DNA from: Plasmopara viticola
Taxonomy: Eukaryota; Oomycota; Peronosporomycetes; Peronosporales; Peronosporaceae
Reading direction: 5' to 3'
DNA length: 64,000 nt
NCBI GenBank assembly: GCA_001695595.3
Contig: MBPM02000093.1
Coordinates: forward strand, 1-64,000
The position numbers and the translations under genes are program-made. The stretch's first letter is position 1. Every line of letters starts with the position of its first letter. The notes below the pieces were generated by a model. It did not search any database. It had not been told where the DNA came from and saw nothing but the letters and a program-made list of their open reading frames with translations. Positions 45,003 to 56,151 of this stretch are shown one piece after another.

Positions 45003-46958
45003 ATGGTCCGAGTGAGTCGGTGTAGCGGCACGAGTCGCGAGCGTGGCCAGGAAACCACGCCCCCGTCGAGTCGGCGCACCCAATCGACGCTCTTCACGCG
45101 TCTTCGCGCGTTGCACTGTGCTGCGCGTCGAAAGCGCCCGCCACCAGAGCCTGAGGCCGCGTTGACCGCAACTCTGTACGCACGGACAGCGTCGGTGCGT
45201 ACAAAATGCGACCCGACCGACTTAGCCCATGGCGTCTCGAGCACTGAGTGCGGTGCGCTCGATAGTGTGTGTGCCATCGTCGACTTTGACGGCAAGATCA
45301 TGCGCCAGGACACTGACCCCCCTGCGAGCACCTTTGATCCGTCGTACGAAGAAACGCTCCACCGGGGCTCGATCCAGTACTTGAGCTGGCGCCACGGCGG
45401 CCTCCTCGTCTCGACGCTGTCTGCCGGTGGACTCAACACGTGCTTGAAACGCGCCTTGTTTCCCCTTTTGAAAGCCGAGCTCAACCTCGCGTCGAATCAA
45501 GTCGATGCCGCCACGGTCCTCATGCTCTTGCCATGGTCGTACACTTTTGTCGGCGGCTTTGTCTCCGATGCGTTTCCCATCTGGGGATCGTACCGAAAAG
45601 CGTACATAATCCTCGGCTGGATCATAACCCTCGTCGCCAGTTTTGCCATTGCTATCCTCAACTATACGCTCGAATTCGAAGCCCTCGTGAGTCACGCGGC
45701 ACTGGAAGAAGCCCGGCGAAAGCGGGCGGCCCTCACGGACTGGTACATTGGTCTCCTCGTCCTCGCGAGCTTTGGATGTGTCTTGACCTTGGTCATCTCA
45801 GAGACGTACGTCGTGGCCCAAACCCGTCGGGAACCCCTGGCGCGCCGCGGCCACGCGCTCGGGACGCTGCTCGTGACCCAATTCGTCGGGGAATTGATTG
45901 GACAGATTGCGTCGGACACGACCATTTTTCACATTGCCCAGCTCGGGATTGTCCCCCTCGTGTCGTTTCGGGAGACCGCCATGTTCCTCATGTTTTATTC
46001 CCTGGTCCCGCTCGTGGCACTCACTCTTTTTTTTCACGAAGACCCGATCCCACCCGCCATCAACGACGACGAGACGTGGGACCAACACTCGTACATTGTC
46101 CGACGCGCGGGACAAGGTCCGACCCAGTGGAAGGCGAGGGTACGCGTGAATTGGGTACGGTTACGCACTGCGTTGGCCCAAACCGCCACAATCAACGCCC
46201 TCCGATTTGTCATGATCTTTGCGTTTCTATCCGAGTTTACCTTGACGTACCCCCAGACGCAACTCGAGAGTTGGTGCAACTTTAGAGACAAGGCCCGGTC
46301 GACGAGCAACATTACGCTCCAAGTCGTCTACGTCCTCTCGATCGCGACGTGGAAGTACTGTGCGCTCAATTGGCATTGGCGCTACTGCGTCCTCGTCACG
46401 TTTCTTGGCTTGATGATTGGGCCGCAGTACGTGTATTACCTCTTGGCCACGCTCGTGCCGCGTCTACGCAATCAAGCCACGTATTCGTTCATCACGGCGC
46501 TCCGAGGGTTCATGCGTACGATTGTCGTGGTGTTCCCGGCTGCAATGTCGGCCGAAATTGCTCCCGTCGGTGGCGAAGGCGCGTTCTTGGGCCTGATGGT
46601 CGCGATGGGGACCGTCATGCGGTTACTGTCCACGACGTGTTCCAATGCCCTTGGGTACGCCTTTGGCAATCCCAGTCTATCCGAAACGGAACAAGACGTG
46701 GCGCAAGTGACGATCGGCTTGAGCCTCTGCTACGTGATTAAAGGCACGAGTCTAGTAGCGCTGCGGTTTTTACCGAGTCAAAAGCAAGAGTTGCAGCACG
46801 TGCATCGCTGTGGGGCGTCGGGGCAAGCCAGGACGACGTGGTGGGTCTTGGGCTCGCTTGGCGGAGCGTGTTGCATTAGTTTGGGGTTTAATATGATGGC
46901 CGTCTTTCCTGCCACGGCGTGTCTCCACATTGTCGGTGGCGCTGGCTGCGAAAAGTAA
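45003..46958 (+). CDS. Folate-biopterin transporter (FBT/BT1 family), copy 2
   Basis: 651 residues from the first ATG; an upstream GTG in the same frame is not a likely start. After a basic, Ser/Arg-rich N-terminus of about 120 residues, the family blocks appear: LPWSYTFVGGFVSDAFPI then YRKAYIILGW, ISETYVVAQTR, a central loop with HEDPIPP, and AEIAPVGGEGAFLGLM, with about twelve hydrophobic segments in total. Its closest relative in the window is the gene at 33259-35229, sharing domain order and C-terminal sequence, but the two differ throughout, so the duplication is not recent. The frame is intact and intronless. Substrate is probably a folate, pterin or related compound; the membrane location follows from the family. 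Confidence 0.92.
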   Translation: MVRVSRCSGTSRERGQETTPPSSRRTQSTLFTRLRALHCAARRKRPPPEPEAALTATLYARTASVRTKCDPTDLAHGVSSTECGALDSVCAIVDFDGKIMRQDTDPPASTFDPSYEETLHRGSIQYLSWRHGGLLVSTLSAGGLNTCLKRALFPLLKAELNLASNQVDAATVLMLLPWSYTFVGGFVSDAFPIWGSYRKAYIILGWIITLVASFAIAILNYTLEFEALVSHAALEEARRKRAALTDWYIGLLVLASFGCVLTLVISETYVVAQTRREPLARRGHALGTLLVTQFVGELIGQIASDTTIFHIAQLGIVPLVSFRETAMFLMFYSLVPLVALTLFFHEDPIPPAINDDETWDQHSYIVRRAGQGPTQWKARVRVNWVRLRTALAQTATINALRFVMIFAFLSEFTLTYPQTQLESWCNFRDKARSTSNITLQVVYVLSIATWKYCALNWHWRYCVLVTFLGLMIGPQYVYYLLATLVPRLRNQATYSFITALRGFMRTIVVVFPAAMSAEIAPVGGEGAFLGLMVAMGTVMRLLSTTCSNALGYAFGNPSLSETEQDVAQVTIGLSLCYVIKGTSLVALRFLPSQKQELQHVHRCGASGQARTTWWVLGSLGGACCISLGFNMMAVFPATACLHIVGGAGCEK

Positions 46959-47638
46959 AAGCAGGTTGAGATTCGGAGGTTGGGTGGTTTAATTATCCTC
47001 GGCTTTTAGAAGCGGTAGTGTTAAAACAGGTTTAAACGACTTTTCACGATCGTCTTGGCTTTAGGGTTTTATGGGTTAATGGTTTAATGGCTCTACGGTT
47101 TTATGATTTTATGGTTTAATGTTTTGAGTTTAAACTTGATAGTGAGCTTATGGTAGAGTTATTTCAACAGTTGCGATATTATCAGGTTACTGATAATATC
47201 GCAACTGTTGAAATAAGTTTGCTAACTACTTTCGGTACATTGGATCTAAGTGTAGCAACAAGCTTCCTAATTAGTACTAATTTATTCTCTTATATCTCTA
47301 ATTTTGATTAGCGACTAATGCACTTCCAGAAATATGGCAAAGTCTTGCTCCATATATAAGTGTATTTCCAGGTATACCTCACTATAGATGACGGTACAGC
47401 GAGCAGTAAGGTTCCCAAGGATTTACAAGTTTTTGAAGGCTTGCTTGAATGGGTAATCTTAAAAGCTCGCCTAGATGCATCTGCATGTTCCATCTCATCA
47501 AATTGAGGCTTAGATTATACCTAATAGAATTGGATTTAACGCTCTTAGAATTTAGCTTCAAACTTTTTTTGGTCATAACGATGGCCAACCAGACAGCAAA
47601 GAGGCTTTCAGGTGGCCGGGTCATTTAATAATGACCTC
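46959..47638. other. Downstream spacer with telomere-like tract and hairpin
   Basis: After the FBT stop, 47061-47122 is a degenerate run of TTTAGGG/TTTATGG/TTTAATGG-like units. A perfect hairpin lies at 47159-47216 (listed separately). Otherwise no gene is seen. Confidence 0.5.
47159..47216. repeat. Perfect 27-bp-arm hairpin
   Basis: Arms of 27 bp (TTATTTCAACAGTTGCGATA... and its exact complement) surround a 4-nt GTTA loop. Such perfect pairing over 58 bases is unlikely by chance and implies a young foldback or a structured transcript. It lies about 200 bp after the FBT copy 2 stop codon. Confidence 0.9.
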
Positions 47639-47940
47639 GTTAACCCCAAAATAAGGTTGTTCCAGTATACAAAGTCACATAGAATCCGGCCACTGTGGCG
47701 ATAGATGCGAGTATAACAACGAATGCTCTTGCCACAAAGGCTATGCCTACACCATAAGTACCGAGCCGAAAACACCTTGTCCACCAAAAGCCGATCAGGC
47801 AAAAGAAGATATGAAATTGCCTCCTACTTGCAACCACTGGAAGCAGCGGTTACCTTTCTCCTTCTCGGAGATCCACAGACACCACCGCCTTCAGCAAAGA
47901 AAATAGTGAGGAATACTGTAGGTACTCTGGCAAACCCAGG
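47639..47940 (-). pseudogene. Decayed membrane-protein gene fragment B
   Basis: The minus-strand frame reads LPEYLQYSSLFSLLKAVV, DLREGER, an in-frame TAA stop, then PLLPVVASRRQFHIFFCLI, GTYGVGIAFVARAFVVILAS and TVAGFYVTL. Two or more hydrophobic segments interrupted by a stop suggest a broken multi-pass membrane-protein gene. The family is not recognised. Confidence 0.45.
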
Positions 47941-50900
47941 CTATCTGCTGACTAAAGTTGCAGAAAACTCTCAAATTCACGACAATATGTTTAGAACGAC
48001 CTAGTTACCAAAGTCTTCAGCGCAATGAATAACGAGCTATGCGACTTGCCGTCCACGGGCAAGTCGCTGTCTCGTACTTAAGAATACAAAGTAGTAGACG
48101 ATGAAATGTTGCAAGCGTGTCCGGAAGCCCTTGTTGCAATCCAACCATTCCCATAGCATACCGCTTGAAATGCTGGCCGTGGTCGATCCTCGCGTGACGA
48201 GGATCTTACTAATCGACAAATATGCGCTGTACATTGTACATTCCACCGTGTTTCTCATGCATGATGCAACGGCCCATGACAAGCTCTGTCTTACCTCTAT
48301 CAAGAGATTAAGAATACTGCTGCACGCCTTCTCTATGCAATGTGTAAAGCGAGTTTGCCATCCTACTCAGTAAAAAGCTGGTAGTTTTCTCAGGGTTTAA
48401 GTCGACCTGGCTCTAAAGCTTTGCTTTGGACCGGTCGAATAGCGTATCACAAGACCACTAATCTAAACAAGATGACCATAAATTACTTTGCTATAATGAT
48501 TCAAAAGATTTCGTGAAGGGTTACCACAATGCCATCTTATTATTTGTGAATGATAATTTAAGGTTCTTTTGCCAAAACTTTAAGGAATTTGAAACATCAT
48601 GTGCAAGACTTTATACAACTTTCCAGATCTCAAAGGTGCACAAGCTAATGGAGAAGGCGTGAGGCGTTTAACCTTCTTAAAATATACTAAATACAAAATA
48701 TATCTTTTTGTACAGCCGCAACAGTTTTTCCTCGCTCTCTTCTCGAGATGAGCCTTTGTTATGATCAATGACCAGCATCAATGACAAAGGGCAAACGCTA
48801 TAGTATTTATGCAGATTGTCGCAATCGTTTCATTAGATTCGGCATTTGCTCCGTGTTGATTTTGAAGTGCTACTTCTTCGCTGAGTCAACCCTGGACTTG
48901 AGCCTGGTGACTTGCTATCGCAACCTCCCTCAGACACGGAAAATTTTCTGTCGACCGTGTCGATAGCGTGCATTAGTTCTACATGAACGTGACCTTTGCT
49001 GGTTGTTCCATCTTTTATTTTTTTTGATTCAATTGTTCTTGGCTACTGCAAGAATAATCAAGGATTTCTGATTGACCATCTTGTCATGCTCTGTCGATCT
49101 CTATAAATGTGGGAGTCTTTGTTAAACTTTACGTTGACGCAGATCTTTAAGTGCCCTACAACATGGCTTAAACTGTGCGGACTTTTATTCGTCTGTGCGT
49201 AAAGCGTCTTATGTAAGACTTGCCAAGTAATATAGTAGAAGGCCACTATCTTCACGCAATCAATATATGATTAAACAGTTCGCCCACAGGTTGTCAGGCC
49301 GATAATCGACTGGTCTCGAGAGTCAGGTTGCGAGTGAATGATGTCGTTTAAGCCGTGAAAGCGAAAATGCAATCGAATGCATAATTTATCTCAATAGCTT
49401 GGAGCCATGGTTGGTGCGGACACCGTTACACACATGACTCTCATTGTGGTGCGCGATGGAAATTGCCGTCGGCAAGTGTGGCGGTGACGTTTTCAGAGCT
49501 CTTACCAACCGATATTAACAATGACAGTCTCGAGAACCTTGAAATTAATGATTGTCGATGACGAGCAACAAACATAAACTTTACTCCTGAGTGACGAAAC
49601 GTGTGAAGCGATCTTTAGTCACCGGCACACAATAGCCGAGCTTTCCGCATCAAAAGCAAATCTTAAATTTCTGAGCTCGACAGAACCAGTGCGAAAAAAA
49701 GTCGATACTAAAAGCTCTCTATTGACTATGGCATGATGATGCCTATGTCTTGCGTTAGCTACAACTGTCTGAAGGTAGCTCTTATAACACTTGAGGACAA
49801 AAGGCTCTTCGAGTGAAAGGAAATCAATTAGCACCAATACTATTGCGTCATGCCTTTGCACACAGCAAAGATAGAAAGTAAGACTTGGAAAACCATTTCT
49901 ATTCACCTCATGAAACGTCACGAAACGCGGTGGCGCGGCTATTAAGCTAAGTCGAATATCAATAAGTTGAATTGCGCCAATGGAAAACTCTGTGCGCGAG
50001 CTCAACTCGTCTTCAGCGACACTAAAGTAAGTTGCAGATCAAATTGAAGTAGTGCTTAGGCACTAGCGATGGAGTATTGAGTAGAACCACGACAAAAAGC
50101 TATTCAGACCTCACTGCAAGGCGGTGGCGAGCTTTCCGCGTAGCTTCTGAGATGTATGGAAAGATGTGTGTGCTACGGTAAGTTTTAATCGCTTCAGGTG
50201 TCTGCCTTGGTCCACTGCAAAATTAGTATGATAGTCTAGCGTAATCGTCACATTATTGTTTCACCAATAATTAAGAAGTTCAGGCAACTTTATTTATGTC
50301 TTAAAGGAGCTCCATGCTCAGCCTTAAAAATGAGCACTGCTCTCGAGTGGCTAAAATATTCTCACTAATAAGTCGATTAAAATACAATATGTTGCTCTCA
50401 TAACCTTTACCTGCAATAATACGAAAATGAAAAATTTTACGGCTCATCTAAGGGGCAAGTCTACTACATTCATCTGTAAATGACCACATTTTTCAAAATG
50501 TTTGGCGGTTGACTGATAACATCAAACGCCGTTGTCGATGCTGCTGCGCCATAGTCTTCCCTTTCTGTTTGCTATATTGCTGCAGCCGTCCAGGTCGGGC
50601 CAGAAATTCACACATTATCCCCGCGACGAACTTCTCGTCCGTCTTGATTCACGGAGATCCAAATGCCTTGGTTTAAGCACTACCTTCATCATGCTTTCGA
50701 TCTTGACGGAACGATTTGTCGCCAACGACTTCGACCGCCGCCAGCCGTTGGCGCTTGTGCTGTCTTTAGATTTGTGTGCTGTATCATCCAATGCATTTGA
50801 CTGGAGAAATCTTCTTAAACCAGATTGACAACAAATTAACAGAAATCATACTTTCTTTTCAAACTTGATAGACATCTGGCAATCGAATTGAAGCTATACT

Positions 50901-51606
50901 TTATATAAGTGCCATTGCCAAATCATGCAACAAAGTGTATCGCTTTAGCTTTATTGAAGGCAGCTTTAAACTTCGGTGCAAGTGAACAGAAGAGTCTGGC
51001 AATTGCAGCTCCGCTCGTTGGTATTGACGTCGTCGCACAGAGGCAATAAATGTCCATAATGGCCTGGACCTGCGACCAGTGTTTGAAGTATACATGCGCG
51101 CACGACTTGGGCTCGACCTTATAAATGCTAATCAGTCGAAAAGGATAAATCAAATTAGCATATACATCGAAGTTATTCTCCGTCGCAATGCCAACCTGCA
51201 CGAAATTATAAAGTCACAACTTTTTGATATACGCCCTTAGAACAATTTTATTGCAAAGCCAATTAGTGCGATTGACATTGGCGCACCTAAGCTCACAAAG
51301 CGTGATTTTGCGAAGATAGAAATATGACCGGCTGAATTTTAAGCGGCTTTTGTTATCCTTTACGAATTTTTTCGAGATAGCCCAATCTACGACTTGTCGC
51401 CGTAGTTTTGTCACGGCTGGAGTCAAGACGCCGGTTAAGCGAAACCATCTTAGCAGAGCGAACTTTATGTGAAAGCATTCGTAGAGCTTGTGTCAAATTC
51501 CTAGCGCTTGAAGATACCAGCATGACTATCAATGTAGGAGCGTCGTGCACACTATGCAGGGTTTATTTAACGCCTTAATGTATTTAAGCGGTCTGTGAAT
51601 GGTTTG
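47941..51606. other. AT-rich region, possible gene relics
   Basis: No intact gene. Minus-strand frames at 48037-48303, 50923-51201 and 51214-51426 are hydrophobic or mixed and might belong to the decayed membrane-protein genes on either side, but I cannot join them with confidence. Confidence 0.4.
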
Positions 51607-52076
51607 CTAAGAAAGTGTTTGGCTTTGTGCCAAGTACCCTAAAAACACTTTCACCAAAGAATCTCGATAAGCGGCCCGATAAAATGACTTGAGGTAACAC
51701 TGTCGTAGATAAACATGAACGCAACGGTTTCGACACCGTCGATCATCTTGGACACAGCCGTCAAGTGAGCCATTTTGCTCACTTGTCAGCAAAGACCAAA
51801 ATAGCAGTGCTACTTGCCGGATCTCTGGCAGATTTAGCACTGGGCTGAAGACAAGGTAAGGCTCCAGCTGGAACATTTTGTATGTGCTTACACACACTTA
51901 CACAGCTTGGACCACCAGTAGAAAGCATTTTTCAAATCATACGCTCTCCCGACCAAGACGACCGCCAAGTTAGTATTATACAGTTTCAATGTTTTAGAAT
52001 TTACAACTTCCAGAGACTTAGTGTGAGATGATATTGCAAGTGGTGGCGGGTCGCCCTGGTCGGTGCTGTGGTACAC
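51607..52076 (-). pseudogene. Decayed membrane-protein gene fragment C
   Basis: Two overlapping minus-strand frames read on from one another: one with KLYNTNLAVVLVGRAYDLKN and FYWWSKLCKC, ending at 51888, and the next with STYKMFQLEPYLVFSPVLNL, RQVALLFWSLLTSEQNGSL. The frame change between them, and the protein-like content of both, indicate a broken gene. The VGR...YWW pattern resembles fragment A. Function unknown. Confidence 0.5.
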
Positions 52077-55076
52077 CAGCTCGCCTTGAAACCAGCATCA
52101 AAGAAGCCTCTAGCTTAAGCTCGTCGATAAATTTTTGTCCGAGAATCTAAGCTCATCGCTTCCCAGGGCTTCTAACAGAGTTACACAAATGTCATCTCGG
52201 GAATAAACGACACGGAGAAATACGTTTTAGTAGTGCGACATGACCTAACTCATAGTCTTGGCGATGTGATACCGCATTACCTAAAACGTTTTGCTTTACC
52301 TGGCTTGCACTATACTTCAAAGTTATACTTTGCAAATGAGGCAGCTAATTAATCACCTCCTACAAGAGATAATGCGACTGTATTGCAATACGTATTAATT
52401 GATGATCTGTAAGCGTTAAAGATATCTTAAAGCCTAGCTATCAAATTCTTGGACAAAGCTTACTCCACCGCAAGTAACTCTTTGTCATAGACTAATTTTC
52501 TCGACAGCCGCAAGCTGCCAATGTAAACATTCGCAGCAGCGCGGTGTCAATGGCAACAGTTGGCGTCATATGGGTCACTCTGGATCAACCAATGCCAGAA
52601 TCAGCGCATGCAACAAACTTTCCTTTACTCCGTTGGACATAGCTTGGTGTTGGCATCCCGAACTTTTTTCTGAACATGATGCAACAGTTGTACCGTGGCT
52701 TAACTAATTTTGCATAATTCACCGCTATATTGCGTAAGCAACTGGCTAGGCCAAGCCACTTTCTCGAGTATCTATTGCTTAATGAGAAAAACACATTTAT
52801 ATTCGCCTTGACCTTAGCTCGGTTACTAAACGGTCATGCACTTTTGGTCAACGAAAGATCCCGCGCCGACGACACACTATCGACATTAGCGTGAAGCTTA
52901 TTTGTGTGCAAGCGTTCGAGCAAATCTCGAGATTTAACAATGAGGTTTTCCATGTCCATCTTTACGTGTTCTACTCTACTGTGGACAAAAAAATTACTAC
53001 TTGTATATAATCATTAGGCACCGGAGTGTCGCAGCCTTATTCTAGAGCTCACAAAGTATAACATTTGAAAAACCGCTTGAGGAATTGACCGCGAAAAAAG
53101 TGTGCGTGAGGGATCAATAATGATCTTCGATGCTCGGTACATTGTACATCTCGCCATTTGTTTTACATCCTTGATAAAACCGGCGACTGCGCCAAATAAT
53201 GACCGTGTTAAGATCTTTAAGCTTAATTTATTGTTTTTTTTCACCTCTAAGTAGAATGAGGAAAATGACCGTTCCGAAAAACTTTATTTGGTCTCGCACA
53301 TTAAATGCGTCGATGACGTCATACAGCTGCTTTGGTAGTGACTACTGCCATAACGCAGTATTTGGTCCTTTGTAAGCAAATCGATCTCATGACTTACACT
53401 CCAATTAGGTGGTAGCGCCGAAGACAGATCTGAGATACCACAATAAAGTGTTTTTTATACTAAACAACAGTATAAATCCAGAGACCCTTTTCAAGCACGA
53501 AGCATTATTAGTGTGATAAAGATTATACACCATTTCAATAAACGGAATGAGAATTCCATCCATTACTTGGGTCGTTTAGCCACTACTTCAGCTTTGACTT
53601 TTGGCCTTGCGTTTCTCTGTTAGCTCCGTCGTTGACAATCTGTCTAGCTATGGAATTGTTCTAGCACTATCTTGCCATCTACCGTTTCGGTCTCTATCCT
53701 TCCAAGGGTATATAACCTAAAACTGTCACCCTTTTTCTGTATGTCTGCTTGACTTTTATCGCTCAAGACAAGACGCCTTGCGAAATTTGACAGTCGCTAT
53801 GCGCTGGCGTCATTTTAAATACAGATCGACTGTCTCAAAGAAATTTTGCGTCTTGTCTCGCACAATAATGATCCGTGCCGTCTTAGCGTCGACACAATCG
53901 TGCATTAGTAACCACTATATAATTGCTCTTCAAACCTCTGCTCAACGTAGTTTGCGCCACTTCGTATGCATCAGAAGGGTAGCATCCCGGATGCATCGGT
54001 CTCGAGCCAGCTATGTCACGTTCGACTTATATAAACGTACGCTATCCGTGACGAACGTTGTTCACGAGTGACTAGTAAATCTACGTGCATCGTCGAGGCC
54101 TCGCCATTGATGCCTTGACCATCAGCCAACTATAGGTTGCATGATATGCAGCGAGCGCTGTTCACAACGAGCGCTGCTCAGTGTAATACAAGTAAACTGA
54201 CAGAGCCTTGCCCTCGGCGCTTTGGCTTAAAAGTCAACCATACCTCCCATAGTATGTAGCAAGCACTGTTCAGGACGAGTATTGCTCACATATAACGTGC
54301 CGCTTCGCATGCGTCAACAAAACCTCGCCCATTGGCCATGGTCGTACTTATTTACAGCTTGCAGCAAGTAACAGTTCTCTGCAATCACTGCTCAGCAGAT
54401 TACGTATAACTCCACATATAGTGATTGGGTATCGAATGTTCTGTATTGGCTTAGCGCCGACCTTGGCATCACTAGTATGCATCAGATGCTTCTTTTTACA
54501 ATACGATTTCGGTGGTTTACGTACCCCTTGACGTGTTCACGCTCGTCTTCGACACACTCTAGTATACTCTTTCAACTATTCAATGTCCGTGTATCGACCG
54601 ACTCAATTCAATTTCACACCGATAGCGCTTTTATTCCGCAGAGCTCATAATTTAGCAGACTTCTGCTAGAAGCAAAGAGCGCATTATCTTAAATTTTTGC
54701 CTAAATATCATTTTAGACAATTAAGCCCTATCCCAAGATAAGGTTTTCATCGCTTCCAGTTCAAAGACAATTGCATGCCGTGAGAGAAATGAGCATAGTG
54801 GACCATCCTCTCCGAGAGGATTTCAATCTAAAAAAACGTAGATGTAGATTTAAATCAGACGCAGCTGGGCCTTTCTAGCTATAAACTATGAGCTAGGTCT
54901 CTGCCCAAGAGTCGCAATATAGTATATATTTCAATGAATAACGGAAGCATTAGCTACTGCCTTGCCTACGAGTTGTGCAAGGGATACTTTTCGGCTCGCT
55001 AAACAACTCGGCTATCGGATTCTAAAGGTTTTATTGAACTCGTGATAATCCACAAATCGTTTTCTTTTCAAATATG
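52077..55076. other. AT-rich intergenic block
   Basis: No supportable gene. Minus-strand frames at 52585-52794 and 53014-53244 may be further relic pieces. A degenerate repeat array at 54040-54400 is listed separately. Confidence 0.45.
54040..54400. repeat. Degenerate repeat array, period about 105 bp
   Basis: A motif like AGCAAGCACTGTTCA...ACGAG...TGCTCA recurs near 54152, 54257 and 54362, with a weaker version near 54046. A second shared block (CTTCGTATGCATCA / CTTCGCATGCGTCA) lies near 53960 and 54303. The units are diverged, suggesting an old tandem or satellite-like array. Confidence 0.5.
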
Positions 55077-55089
55077 AATGCAAAATGGA

Positions 55090-55415
55090 TTTTCGGAAAA
55101 GGTTGGGGTGACGCCCTCCTTCCAAGCGCGGGGGCTAAATGCTCGCGCGCTTCGGGCAGGTGCTCTCGGGCATCTGCAGGTCTCTAACGAGTCTCACCCT
55201 CGACGCGACGGTCTCCAGCACCAGGGCGCCACCTGGGCTCTTACCAAGTCAGAACTACACAAAATAATGGAAGACCCTCACGGCCTCGGTGCTGGCTGCA
55301 CTGCCCGCCGAACGAGACCCGACGTATGCGGACACCACTTTATGCCGTGGACTAGCCAGACTGAGCCTAGCACGTGCATAACTTGGCAACGCGATAACGT
55401 AATACAATACAATAC
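55090..55415 (+). mobile_element. Internally deleted LINE derivative, 326 bp, upstream of effector 1
   Basis: It starts TTTTCGGAAAAGG and ends in an AATAC/AATACA tail, with the same internal junctions as the copy at 24786-25113: LINE 5' end, a fragment of the RT ORF, then the LINE 3' end. A 13-bp target duplication, AATGCAAAATGGA (55077-55089 and 55416-55428), flanks it. It sits about 60 bp before the effector 1 start codon, in its promoter or leader, and is by chance in an open frame with it. Confidence 0.9.
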
Positions 55416-55476
55416 AATGCAAAATGGAAGTCAGATAGAGTTCTGCTACTTGACATCGTTGGCTCATCCAGCCCTC

Positions 55477-56151
55477 ATGCGCTTTGCTGTCCTAATCTCA
55501 GTTGCCGCTGTCGCTCTAGCTCGTCTGGCACTTGCTTCTACCGAGTCGAATGCGGTACAGTCTTCTGCTCGTCTCCATGCACAGAAAGCGAGCGACACGA
55601 AGTCGACTGAACGAACGGAAGAGCGGATCGTTCCTGGGGGCACTGTGTTTGAGAGACTGTACGCTGTTTTGATGCGTCATCATGGCTTTGAAGCACGAGC
55701 AGTCAATTGGGATGGAAAAAGTACGACGAAAAAGGCGAGGAGGAAGCCTATTTCGAGTGCGGGATTACAGACAATGCCAATCCCACCTAAGGTGACGAAT
55801 CCTACTAACGTACAGGACGGTGAGAAGGTTCTTCCCGATGCTCGTAAAATCTTGGCAGACGATCTGAGGGCGCATTATACTCGGAAAAGTGGAAAGATGA
55901 AGGATGAATCGTTCGTGTTACCAAAGTCGGCGAAGGTGTTTCGAGCTGCAGATTACCCGGAACTGATGGAGCGACCAAATCGCGTTGGGAATGGTGATTT
56001 TGACGCTGCATTAGGACACACAGGAAGAACGCCGCCAAAGGACCCAAACGTCGCAGACGTGGCCGATAAAATTGAGCTCTCGGATGGTTTGCCTGAATGG
56101 TACACACCTGGTAGGTTCGGTGATGTAGAAAGAGAGGAAGTACCCCACTAA
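55477..56151 (+). CDS. Secreted RXLR-EER-like effector candidate 1
   Basis: 224 residues from the ATG that begins a signal peptide (MRFAVLISVAAVALARLALA, cleavage near 20-23). A degenerate RXLR site (RLHA, 32-35) and an acidic/EER element (EER, 48-50) follow, the layout of oomycete host-translocated effectors. The C-terminal part shows no WY fold I can recognise but has a KKARRK basic cluster, and it ends in a PPKDPNVAD...DGLPEWYTPGRFG block shared with effector 2. The open frame extends upstream through a LINE insertion, but the signal peptide fixes the start at 55477. The convergent paralogue lies at 56790-57689. Host target and activity are unknown. Confidence 0.78.
   Translation: MRFAVLISVAAVALARLALASTESNAVQSSARLHAQKASDTKSTERTEERIVPGGTVFERLYAVLMRHHGFEARAVNWDGKSTTKKARRKPISSAGLQTMPIPPKVTNPTNVQDGEKVLPDARKILADDLRAHYTRKSGKMKDESFVLPKSAKVFRAADYPELMERPNRVGNGDFDAALGHTGRTPPKDPNVADVADKIELSDGLPEWYTPGRFGDVEREEVPH

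Noticed and set aside
50538..50828. Short frame starting with a signal-peptide-like stretch (MLLRHSLPFLFAILL)
   Set aside because: There is no RXLR/EER or cysteine pattern and no homology recognised; hydrophobic starts occur by chance in AT-rich frames.
55078..55476. Upstream extension of effector 1 to a 357-codon frame
   Set aside because: The extra codons come from the LINE insertion and its target site; the signal peptide begins at 55477.
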